This document shows, in pieces, positions 1 through 6,089 of a stretch of DNA of 6,130 nucleotides (the stretch's first letter is position 1; every line of letters starts with the position of its first letter). Made by a program: the position numbers and the translations under genes. The notes under the pieces were generated by a model. It worked only from the letters and a program-made list of their open reading frames with translations, did not search any database and had not been told where the DNA came from. This DNA is from Spirochaetales bacterium (GTDB taxonomy: Bacteria > Spirochaetota > Spirochaetia > Sphaerochaetales > Sphaerochaetaceae), in contig JAGABK010000167.1 of the NCBI GenBank assembly GCA_017614625.1, forward strand, positions 1-6,130, written 5' to 3'.

Positions 1-1741
1 CCTGCAGCTGGCGCACGGCCTCGGGGCTTTCATCCTTTATCCTGTATGCAACGGCAATGATTCCGCAGAGCCTGTCCTCCTGCGCGAAAAGAAGCGGCGT
101 CTTGCCCTCGTCCGAAAGCCTTCCGGCCGCGGCAAGGACATCCTGCGGGACGGTGCAGACTCCGGATATGTGCTTCACGCTTCCGCCATGGACGGTCTTT
201 CCGTCCAAGGTGGCCCTGATTCCGTTGCCGGGAAGAGCCCGGAAGCCTTCGACGGCGGACGGCTCAATGGAGCTTTCGGAGGCCTTTGCCATGACTGCCC
301 TTGCAAGCGGATGCTCGCTCTGCGCCTCGATCGAGGCGGCTATCTGAAGCAGCGAATTCTCATCATAACCGTCGGCGGGAACGATATCGGTGACCTGCGG
401 CATTCCGGTGGTTATGGTTCCGGTCTTGTCCAGGGCAACTATGTCCACCCTGCCTGCCTGCTCAAGCGACGCGGCGGTCTTGAAGAGGATGCCGTTTCTG
501 GCGCCCACTCCGTTTCCGACCATTATTGCCACGGGCGTTGCAAGGCCCAGGGCGCACGGGCAGCTGATGACCAGCACCGAGATTCCGCGCGCCAGGGCGT
601 AGCTGAACTGTTTTCCGATCAGCAGCCAGACGACCGTCGTGACAAGCGCGATCCCTATGACCGTGGGAACGAAGATTCCCGAGACCTTGTCCGCGATCTT
701 GGCTATCGGGGCCTTGGTGGCCGCGGCGTCGCTGACCATCTTTATTATCTGAGAAAGTGTCGTATCCTCGCCTACACGAAGGGCCTCGCATCTGAGAAAG
801 CCGCTGGTGTTTATCGTAGCGGCGGAGACCATGTCCCCGGCACCCTTGTCCACGGGGATGCTTTCTCCCGTGAGGACGGCCTCGTTGACGGCGCTGAAGC
901 CCTCGAGGACCACTCCGTCGACGGGGATGCTCTCTCCCGGGCGGACCGTGAAGACATCGCCCTTGCGGACTTCCTCGATGCGGACTTTCACATCCACGCC
1001 GTCACGGATGACCGTGGCGCTCTGGGGTGCGAGTTTCATGAGGCTCCTGAGGGCGTCGGTGGTCCTGCCCTTGGAACGGGCCTCCAGCATCTTGCCCACG
1101 GTGATGAGGGTCAGGATCATGGCGGCCGACTCGAAGTAGAAGCTGTGCATCCATGACATGACGGCTTCCGAGTCGCCGGCAAGCTGGGCGCCCGTCATCA
1201 TGAACAGGGCGTACACGCTCCACACGAAGGAGGCCGACGAGCCCAATGCCACGAGGGTGTCCATGTTGGGAGCCCTGTGGACCAGAGCCTTGAAGCCGCT
1301 TGTGAAGAACCTCTGGTTTATCACCATGACAACGGCCGCAAGCAGGAGCTCGGCCAGGCCCATGGCGATGTGGTTGCCCTCAAGCCATGCCGGAAGCGGC
1401 CAGGACCACATGGTGTGGCCCATGGAGATGTACATGAGGACGATAAGGAATGCAAGCGATGATATGAGCCGTCTTTTCAGGCGCGGGGTCTCGCGGTCCT
1501 CAAGGGCCTGCTCCTGCTCCCTGTGAGAGGCGGAAGGCTCCTTTCCCTTGACCGAGGCCCCGTAGCCGGCCTCCTCAACGGCCTTGATGATTGCAGCACT
1601 GTCCGCAGTTCCCTCCACCCCCATGGAATTGGTCAGGAGGCTGACAGAACATGCGGTCACGCCGGGAACGCCGGAGACAGCCTTCTCCACTCTCGCAGAG
1701 CAGGCCGCGCAGCTCATTCCCGTCACATTGTACTGCTCCAT
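1..1741 (-). CDS. copA: Cu(I)-translocating P1B-type ATPase, CopA-like (3' part beyond window)
   Basis: Exports cytoplasmic Cu(I) across the inner membrane using ATP. The reading frame is open without a stop from the ATG at 1741 to the left edge (580 full codons of an expected 700-800). Domains in order: one N-terminal heavy-metal-associated domain (about residues 1-65) with the metal motif GMSCAAC (8-14, Cys11/Cys14); six membrane segments near 92-109, 125-143, 162-182, 198-219, 355-376 and 385-408; actuator motif TGES (291-294); intramembrane metal motif CPC (394-396); phosphorylation motif DKTGT (Asp438); and the P1B-specific HP dipeptide (477-478) with the nearby GNG nucleotide-site motif. 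CPC plus GMSCAAC plus NMDTLVALG (159-167) fit the Cu(I) subgroup rather than Zn/Cd pumps. The start is fixed: an in-frame stop lies only 12 nt upstream (1754-1756), and GAGG (1747-1750) sits 5 nt before the ATG, overlapping the stop of the upstream gene. Ag(I) transport is also possible. Missing are the end of the P domain and the last two membrane helices. Confidence 0.95.
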   Translation of the reverse strand, partial: MEQYNVTGMSCAACSARVEKAVSGVPGVTACSVSLLTNSMGVEGTADSAAIIKAVEEAGYGASVKGKEPSASHREQEQALEDRETPRLKRRLISSLAFLIVLMYISMGHTMWSWPLPAWLEGNHIAMGLAELLLAAVVMVINQRFFTSGFKALVHRAPNMDTLVALGSSASFVWSVYALFMMTGAQLAGDSEAVMSWMHSFYFESAAMILTLITVGKMLEARSKGRTTDALRSLMKLAPQSATVIRDGVDVKVRIEEVRKGDVFTVRPGESIPVDGVVLEGFSAVNEAVLTGESIPVDKGAGDMVSAATINTSGFLRCEALRVGEDTTLSQIIKMVSDAAATKAPIAKIADKVSGIFVPTVIGIALVTTVVWLLIGKQFSYALARGISVLVISCPCALGLATPVAIMVGNGVGARNGILFKTAASLEQAGRVDIVALDKTGTITTGMPQVTDIVPADGYDENSLLQIAASIEAQSEHPLARAVMAKASESSIEPSAVEGFRALPGNGIRATLDGKTVHGGSVKHISGVCTVPQDVLAAAGRLSDEGKTPLLFAQEDRLCGIIAVAYRIKDESPEAVRQLQ

Positions 1742-1748
1742 CTGCGCC

Positions 1749-2060
1749 TCACTTCAGGACGTAGATGTAAAGAAGGACCAGGAGTGCCACCTGGGTGATG
1801 AACATAAGGGGGAAGAACAGGGCGAAGTACCAGTGCTTGGTCTTGTGCCTCTTCAGGTACATTCCGAGGCAACCTCCCAATCCGCCGAAAAGGGCCGTGG
1901 CCAGAAAGAGGGTCTTCTCCGGAACCCTTGTCTCGGGATGGCTGTGGGTCTTGTCAGCCTGCGCCCTCTTCTTGTCCTTCGCCATGAGGCGGAAGGCATT
2001 GAGGTTCATGACCAGCAGAACCGCGCCGATGATGATGTAGATGATGACCTTTTTATCCAT
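1749..2060 (-). CDS. DUF1294 family small membrane protein
   Basis: 103-residue integral membrane protein of unknown function, complete. Seen: hydrophobic helix at about 5-25 followed by AFRLMAKDKKRA (22-33), then RVPEKTLF (45-52), a glycine-rich helix GGLGGCLGMYL (59-69), the basic/His segment RHKTKHW (71-77) and a final hydrophobic helix (about 79-101). The series N..F..M..DK..A / RxPE / GG.LG / RHKT is the DUF1294 signature as I know it. A short His-containing stretch, KTHSHPE (37-43), lies between DK and RVPE and looks like an insertion relative to usual members. GAGGAG (2068-2073 on the plus coordinates) stands 7 nt before the ATG. Its stop overlaps the ribosome-binding site of copA, so the two are almost certainly cotranscribed. 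A role in copper handling is only guilt by association; DUF1294 has no established biochemical function that I know of. Confidence 0.85.
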   Translation of the reverse strand: MDKKVIIYIIIGAVLLVMNLNAFRLMAKDKKRAQADKTHSHPETRVPEKTLFLATALFGGLGGCLGMYLKRHKTKHWYFALFFPLMFITQVALLVLLYIYVLK

Positions 2061-2093
2061 AGAAACGCTCCTCGGACTGTTGATGCTTCTTCA

Positions 2094-2122
2094 AGTATAA
2101 CAGAGATTCCAGATAATGTCTT
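2094..2122 (-). promoter_or_regulatory. candidate promoter of the DUF1294-copA operon
   Basis: On the minus strand, AAGACA (2117-2122; matches four of six TTGACA positions) lies 17 nt before TATACT (2094-2099; matches five of six TATAAT positions). This would start transcription about 25-30 nt before the DUF1294 start codon. I see no CopY-type TACAnnTGTA box or clear long dyad for a CsoR-type regulator, so copper control is not shown by sequence. Part of the element may lie in the end of the adjacent insertion sequence, whose border is not defined. Confidence 0.4.
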
Positions 2123-3595
2123 GTTTTAGTGGTTCTCAGCTGATGGGTATCCCGAGCTTCTCGAACACGGCCTTCTTGTCGTCGTCCAGGTTCGTCGTGT
2201 GCCAGACGCCGTCCAGACGGCACTTGCAGACGGTCTCGCCCATTGAGATGAGATTGCGTATGGTATAGCCGGAAAGCCCGCTGGCGTTCAGGGCGGCCAG
2301 GACCTTGAAGTACAGGACGAACACGATGTAGTTCAGAAACGACCAGCCCTCGCAGATACGCCACTTGCTCTCGCGCTCCATGTCGATCTCGGGGCAGACG
2401 TTCATGTTCTGGTAGAGGCTCTTGAACTGGGAGCGGACCTTTGAGTCGTTGTAAAGGTCCTCGGGCTTCAGGTCCTGCGAGACGATGAACACACTGTAGC
2501 CGTAGTCCTTCGTCCGGGTTGCGGTCTCCTCGTCCAGCTCAGGCATTGAGCCGTCCTCGGGCATCTCGATGTTGTGCACGTTCAGGTACTGGGCCAGGAG
2601 GCGAAGCCTTGCCGCGGCGTCGAAGAAGATGCACAGTTTCGTGCCCTTCCCGTACGGCAGCTCCCTGTACAGGACCTCCGAGTTGTCGCAGCGGAACCCG
2701 CCGTCCCAGGAGACCTTCTCCGGAATCAGGTTCTTGGCAGCAGGCATGATGAAACGGCACCCGCTCTCCGATATCTCCTCGATCTCCTTCCCGCTGTAGG
2801 CAGACGGCTCGAAGACCAGTGTGTCGTTGGGCCTCTCGAGTCTCGCTTCGATGTCCCTGAAGCACTCTGATACGCTCATTTCAATAGGAATAGTCCTATA
2901 GAAGACCACCGTTTTGGTGTCTCTGTCATAGGCGTAGAGGATGCGGTTCTTGGCTATGCAGGGTATCTTCTCTGTACCGAGCTTGGCGTTGCGGTCCTTC
3001 AGGAACAGCGTCCTGCAGAACACGACGGCGTCCTTGTTCCAGTCTTCGCCTGCGATCTCCTTGAACAGCATCGTCCTTGACCAGGACTTGCCTCCGAAGT
3101 CCTCGAGCATGTTGACGACAGACTCGTAGCTGAAGTCCAGCTTGGGGATGTACTCGCTTATGTAGGACCTCATGTAGTGGTGGTGAAGGTCGAAGAAACT
3201 GAAGTTGGGAAGCAGCTTCAGGATAGCAGCCGCGTATATGCGCAGACCGTTGAAGCCGAAGTACGAGCGCAGGGTGTTCTTCACGTCCTGAGTGAGACTG
3301 TACAGCAGATACGTGGCACCGTATTCCTTGACCTGTACCGTCACGTCCTCGGTCTTCTTCCTCTTGTTCGAAACGAAGCCCACCCCTTCGTAGATCTGGC
3401 CTATGCAGCCGAGGGACCTGCGCTTCGATTTGCCCGTCTCCTTGTCGTAGAACGCCTTCACTTCATATACATAGTAATGGCCGTTCTTGGCATGGATCTC
3501 GGTATTCTTCGGTCTGAATTTCTTAATGCTGTCCGGTATCATTTTCGCGCCTTTCTATATCACACTATACAATAAAACGCAAAGAATCAACATCT
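2111..3595 (-). mobile_element. insertion sequence carrying the IS1634/IS4-like transposase (borders uncertain)
   Basis: The transposase is the only gene of the element. Limits given here come from an imperfect, gapped inverted match: the plus strand at 2111-2130 against the reverse complement of 3595-3570. Both begin AGAT and share TCTT, then TTTTA and TG, with about 18 identities when three gaps are allowed. Gapped terminal repeats are unusual, and no target-site duplication is visible outside these points, so the true ends could lie tens of bases away, within about 2061-2135 on the left and 3543-3700 on the right. Confidence 0.35.
2136..3542 (-). CDS. IS1634/IS4-like family transposase, catalytic residues apparently lost
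   Basis: 468-residue intact open frame. AGAAAGG (3550-3556) precedes the ATG by 7 nt. The N-terminal segment (NGHYYVYEVKAFYDKETGK, 20-38, then SLGCIGQIYEG, 43-53) is typical of IS1634-type transposases. The RNase-H-like core follows: a strand at VVFCRT (173-178), the YAYDRDTKTVVFYRTIP block (204-219) equivalent to the usual LD..SG.P.yYR.yPG, LVFEPSAYS (242-250) equivalent to the usual L..DRGfyS, and EGWSFLNYIVFVLYF (398-412) equivalent to the EG..FiNF.aLil helix. Compared with the family pattern recalled from memory, the first Asp falls on Cys176, the second on Glu245, and the Y(2)R(3)E(6)K helix reads Y364, S367, S371, Q378, so the Glu falls on Ser. Length matches active members and no frameshift is visible. 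It may be an inactive copy, a trans-mobilised element, or a repurposed DNA-binding protein. Family membership is confident; loss of activity is inferred. Confidence 0.82.
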   Translation of the reverse strand: MIPDSIKKFRPKNTEIHAKNGHYYVYEVKAFYDKETGKSKRRSLGCIGQIYEGVGFVSNKRKKTEDVTVQVKEYGATYLLYSLTQDVKNTLRSYFGFNGLRIYAAAILKLLPNFSFFDLHHHYMRSYISEYIPKLDFSYESVVNMLEDFGGKSWSRTMLFKEIAGEDWNKDAVVFCRTLFLKDRNAKLGTEKIPCIAKNRILYAYDRDTKTVVFYRTIPIEMSVSECFRDIEARLERPNDTLVFEPSAYSGKEIEEISESGCRFIMPAAKNLIPEKVSWDGGFRCDNSEVLYRELPYGKGTKLCIFFDAAARLRLLAQYLNVHNIEMPEDGSMPELDEETATRTKDYGYSVFIVSQDLKPEDLYNDSKVRSQFKSLYQNMNVCPEIDMERESKWRICEGWSFLNYIVFVLYFKVLAALNASGLSGYTIRNLISMGETVCKCRLDGVWHTTNLDDDKKAVFEKLGIPIS

Positions 3596-3597
3596 AA

Positions 3598-3614
3598 ATG
3601 TGAAAAAATCACAT
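3598..3614. repeat. 17-bp palindrome, operator-like
   Basis: ATGTGA, five A residues, TCACAT: two perfect 6-nt arms around an A-tract. The arms resemble the TGTGA/TCACA half-sites of CRP-type regulators, but the spacer is 5 nt instead of 6. It lies 55 nt upstream of the transposase start and 216 nt upstream of the dehydrogenase start. It could be an operator for either direction or an internal binding site of the insertion sequence end. Confidence 0.45.
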
Positions 3615-3766
3615 CTTTTCATATACAGCACTATACCATACCAGCTAAAAACACAAAAAACTGCACCATTCGTATTTAGCAATTAACAGCATATATTATA
3701 TAGACTTATTCTTTTATTAACCTTTTCTTTACAGTTTAATATACCACATCTATACTACATTTATTA

Positions 3767-3796
3767 TTGACATCTCAATCTCTGCCCAGTTAAGAT
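3767..3796 (+). promoter_or_regulatory. candidate promoter of the dehydrogenase-permease operon
   Basis: A perfect TTGACA (3767-3772) lies 18 nt before TAAGAT (3791-3796; four of six TATAAT positions). The predicted start near 3803 gives a short leader of roughly 28 nt carrying AGGAG (3819-3823), 7 nt before the ATG. The match of -35, spacer and short leader supports a sigma-70-type promoter, though the block is so AT-rich that chance matches are not negligible. Confidence 0.5.
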
Positions 3797-3830
3797 TACC
3801 TCACAACACAAGAAAACCAGGAGAAATCAA

Positions 3831-4658
3831 ATGGGTAAATTCGATGATCGTGTAGCCATCGTCACAGGCGGTGGCCAGGGTCTGGGTCGTGCGATCTGCC
3901 TCAAGCTCTCTTCCGAGGGCGCAACAGTGGCCGTCGCCGACATCAAGGAGGAGACTGCGGCCGAGACCGTCAAGCTCATCACCGACCAGGGCGGAAAGGC
4001 GTTCTACGTCTACTGCGATGTCACCAAGGAGGAATCCGTCAAGGAGTGCATCGAGACCATCGTCAAGAAGGCCGGAAAACTCAACTACATCGTCAACAAC
4101 ACCGGCATGGCGATGGAATCAAGATTCAGCAAGACCGGAATGAGGGTCTGCGACACACCGGAGGACCTCTGGGACCTCTCGATGAACCTGAACCTCAAGA
4201 GCGTGTTCCTCGTCTGCAAGCACGGTATCCCCGAGCTGATCAAGCAGGGCGGCGGCGCCGTCTGTTCGGTCTCCTCTCTGGCTGCATACCATGTCGCATT
4301 CGGAGCCAGCTACGCCGCATCCAAGGCAGCTGTCATCGCCCTCACCAAGTCCCTCGCATGGCAGTACGCCGATGACAACATCCGCGTCAACTGCGTCTGC
4401 CCGGGTCCGATGGACACCCCGTCCGGAATGTCCGCAAAGAAGATCGGCATCTACGCCGACGCCCAGCCGGCTGTCGTCCCGCCCAGGCTCAGGATGATCA
4501 ACCGCATCGCACAGCCCTCCGAAATCGCCAACGTGATCTCGTTCCTTCTCAGCGACGAGGCCAGCTACATGACCGGAACAGAGGTCAAGGTAGACGGCGG
4601 ATCGGTCGCAATCTCGGTCAAGATCGCCCCGCGCGTCCCGGCAGAGGAAACAAAGTAA
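3831..4658 (+). CDS. short-chain dehydrogenase/reductase (SDR), classical type
   Basis: 275-residue soluble NAD(P)-dependent oxidoreductase, complete. Seen: Rossmann dinucleotide motif TGGGQGLG (12-19); Asp37 at the end of the second strand, which in this family usually favours NAD(H) over NADP(H); CDV (62-64) for adenine binding; NNTG (89-92), where the usual motif is NNAG; and a catalytic tetrad assigned as Asn121, Ser148, Tyr161 and Lys165 (SYAASK, 160-165). PGPMDTP (191-197) and YMTGTEVKVDGG complete the classical C-terminal pattern. The stretch between NNTG and Asn121 (93-120) is somewhat long, and about 15 residues trail after the VDGG motif. The start is supported by AGGAG 7 nt upstream. 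It is cotranscribed with the downstream permease (38 nt gap), so the substrate is probably something that permease imports, such as a hydroxy- or keto-acid. Specific activity cannot be assigned: SDRs of this shape include 3-oxoacyl reductases, sugar-acid and hydroxysteroid dehydrogenases. Strong bias to C-ending codons (ATC, GTC, CTC) suggests good expression. Confidence 0.93.
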   Translation: MGKFDDRVAIVTGGGQGLGRAICLKLSSEGATVAVADIKEETAAETVKLITDQGGKAFYVYCDVTKEESVKECIETIVKKAGKLNYIVNNTGMAMESRFSKTGMRVCDTPEDLWDLSMNLNLKSVFLVCKHGIPELIKQGGGAVCSVSSLAAYHVAFGASYAASKAAVIALTKSLAWQYADDNIRVNCVCPGPMDTPSGMSAKKIGIYADAQPAVVPPRLRMINRIAQPSEIANVISFLLSDEASYMTGTEVKVDGGSVAISVKIAPRVPAEETK

Positions 4659-4663
4659 CACAA

Positions 4664-4676
4664 CCGGCGGAGCCGG
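4664..4676 (+). promoter_or_regulatory. intercistronic hairpin between dehydrogenase and permease genes
   Basis: CCGGC (4664-4668), loop GGA, GCCGG (4672-4676), followed by AATTTT. The five-base-pair all-GC stem lies 5 nt after the dehydrogenase stop and 8 nt before the permease ribosome-binding site (AGAGAGG, 4684-4690). The T-run is short, so it is more likely a partial attenuator or an mRNA stabiliser that tunes the ratio of the two proteins than a full terminator. Confidence 0.45.
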
Positions 4677-4696
4677 AATTTTAAGAGAGGTATTAA

Positions 4697-6025
4697 ATGT
4701 CTTCTACAGCAGCACTTATCGTATTCATCTGCGCAGTCATCGCGACAGTGATCATCGGTAACAAGTTCAAGTGCAACATCGGAATCATCGGAATCTGCTT
4801 CGCGTTCATCATCGGAACCATCTTCATGAAGCAGAGCATCGCGAATGTCATCAGCTATTTCCCGGCATCCCTGCTCTTCCAGATGATGATCGTCACGTTC
4901 TTCTACGGCTTCGCAGCTGAGAACGGAACAATCAAGGTTGTCTCCACCCATCTCATCTACGCCATGAGAAAGAACACGAAGCTTCTTCCGTTCGTCCTCT
5001 ATCTGGTAACGTTCCTCGTATCGGCCCTCGGTGCCGGCGCAGGAGCAACTCCCGTCATCATGTCGCCGATCGCCTTCACACTGGCCGCTCAGATGGGCTT
5101 CAACCCCGTCCTGGCCCTGATCGCCACATATCTCGGATCCATGGGCGGCGGACTCCAGGCATGGTCGTCCTCCGGTATCCTCTTCAAGGGTGTCGCAGAG
5201 CAGTCCATCGGAGAGGCCCTCGCAACATCCGCAGGATGGGCATACGGCGTCACGCTGTTCATCATCCCGACAATCTTCTTCCTCGTCGTCTTCTTCCTCA
5301 CATCCAGAAAGGACAAGTCCAGCGGATCGGCAGCAGAAGTCATCGCCGAGCCCGAGAAGATGAACAAGGCCCAGAAGACCACATTCACTATGATCATCGT
5401 CATGATGATCCTGGTCATCATCCCCGTCTTCGCCAACATGTTCTTCCCGAACCCCGCAACCAAGTGGTTCGCCTCCAAGTTCGACATCAAGGTCCTCTGC
5501 GCCATCGGAATCGTCCTCTGCTGCGCATTCAAGGTCGGTGACGCACAGAAGGTCGTCAAGAACTACATCCCCTGGAACATGATCATCATGGTCTGCGGCA
5601 TGTCAGTCCTCATCACCATGTTCGTCAAGGCCGGCATCACGGACGTCATCGGAAACTTCTTCTCATCAAGTCTCCCGAAGTTCCTCATCATCCCGATGGT
5701 CATCATCATCAGCGGACTTCTCAGCTTCGTCACAACCGGACCCGCTGTCATCTTCCCGCTCTTCATCCCGATGTTCACAGCCATCTCGGCCAACACCGGC
5801 CTGAGCGTCGTCGCACTGACAGTCGCCTGCTACGCAGGTACCGGAGCAACCGGACTCTCACCGTTCTCACAGGGCGGAGCCATGGCAGTCGTCGGATGCA
5901 CGGACGAGAACCTCAGGAACTCCCTGTGGAAGAAGCAGTTCATCCTCGCGATCTGCTTCCTGCTCACCTACGTCGTCGTCGCACTTCTGGGATACTTCAA
6001 CCTCCTCGGAGCAATATTCAAGTAA
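4697..6025 (+). CDS. ion-transporter-superfamily permease, MatC/SLC13/CitM-like
   Basis: 442-residue polytopic inner-membrane protein, complete, probably a secondary importer of a di-/tricarboxylate or related organic anion driven by Na+ or H+. It is almost entirely hydrophobic, with a cytosolic-looking polar linker (203-228) dividing two halves. The halves show the pseudo-repeat expected of this superfamily: a glycine-rich re-entrant motif LGAGAGATPVIMSP (111-124) and its counterpart FVTTGPAVIFPLFIP (344-358), each followed by a broken-helix motif, GSMGGGLQAWSSSG (147-160) and GTGATGLSPFSQGG (381-394), where substrate and cation are bound in structurally known relatives. AGAGAGG (4684-4690) lies 6 nt before the ATG. 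The gene follows the SDR gene directly and is closed by a strong terminator. Isoleucine is coded almost only by ATC. I cannot separate MatC-type from CitMHS- or GntP-type members, nor name the substrate. Confidence 0.82.
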   Translation: MSSTAALIVFICAVIATVIIGNKFKCNIGIIGICFAFIIGTIFMKQSIANVISYFPASLLFQMMIVTFFYGFAAENGTIKVVSTHLIYAMRKNTKLLPFVLYLVTFLVSALGAGAGATPVIMSPIAFTLAAQMGFNPVLALIATYLGSMGGGLQAWSSSGILFKGVAEQSIGEALATSAGWAYGVTLFIIPTIFFLVVFFLTSRKDKSSGSAAEVIAEPEKMNKAQKTTFTMIIVMMILVIIPVFANMFFPNPATKWFASKFDIKVLCAIGIVLCCAFKVGDAQKVVKNYIPWNMIIMVCGMSVLITMFVKAGITDVIGNFFSSSLPKFLIIPMVIIISGLLSFVTTGPAVIFPLFIPMFTAISANTGLSVVALTVACYAGTGATGLSPFSQGGAMAVVGCTDENLRNSLWKKQFILAICFLLTYVVVALLGYFNLLGAIFK

Positions 6026-6053
6026 TACTCCAAGAAAGAAAGACGCATATTCT

Positions 6054-6089
6054 GAAAAGGCCGCCCGCAATGGCGGCCTTTTCGCTTTT
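6054..6089 (+). terminator. intrinsic terminator of the dehydrogenase-permease operon
   Basis: A perfect 12-bp stem (6054-6065 with 6072-6083; core GGCCGCC/GGCGGCC) with the 6-nt loop CGCAAT. The 3' arm ends in TTTT and a further TTTT follows at 6086-6089. It begins 28 nt after the permease stop. The A-run on the 5' arm gives a T-run on the other strand too, so it could also stop a convergent transcript from the right. After it, 6090-6130 holds nothing I can identify. Confidence 0.92.

Larger units (their letters stand above)
3543..3830. other. AT-rich divergent intergenic region, 288 nt
   Basis: No supportable coding region on either strand. The block is strikingly AT-rich compared with the flanking genes. 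It contains the transposase ribosome-binding site and a -10-like TATAGT on the minus strand (3564-3569), a 17-bp palindrome at 3598-3614, CTATAC at 3565-3570, 3631-3636 and 3750-3755, a tandem ATACC at 3633-3642, a TATATTATATA tract at 3692-3702, and the candidate promoter of the rightward operon at 3767-3796. The left part probably belongs to the insertion sequence and the right part to the native leader of the dehydrogenase operon; the junction is not identified. Confidence 0.7.

Noticed and set aside
170..1156. A long plus-strand open frame of 328 codons
   Set aside because: It lies wholly antisense to copA, its product is low-complexity and rich in Gly/Asp/Arg with no recognisable motif, and the minus-strand frame shows every P-type ATPase motif.
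3177..3575. A plus-strand frame of 132 codons running out of the transposase region into the AT-rich block
   Set aside because: It is antisense to the conserved transposase N-terminus and has no recognisable domain.
3599..3613. A canonical CRP site
   Set aside because: The half-sites TGTGA and TCACA are there, but the spacer is 5 nt where CRP needs 6, so only a generic palindrome is claimed.
3692..3702. TATATTATATA as an archaeal TATA box
   Set aside because: It is about 130 nt from the nearest plus-strand start and the block is AT-rich throughout; the TTGACA/TAAGAT pair nearer the gene and the intrinsic terminator favour bacterial signals.
4119..4661. A minus-strand open frame of 180 codons opposite the SDR gene
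   Set aside because: It is antisense to a clear SDR whose catalytic motifs are all in frame; its product shows no family pattern. It arises from the biased third codon positions.
5089..5559. A minus-strand open frame of 156 codons opposite the permease gene
   Set aside because: The Met/Thr/Ile-rich product is the mirror of repeated ATC/GTC codons in the permease and has no ribosome-binding site or recognisable domain.
5181..5800. ATCATC/GTCATC runs in the permease gene as a possible tandem repeat
   Set aside because: They encode Ile/Val-rich membrane helices with a strong ATC/GTC preference; no fixed period is seen.
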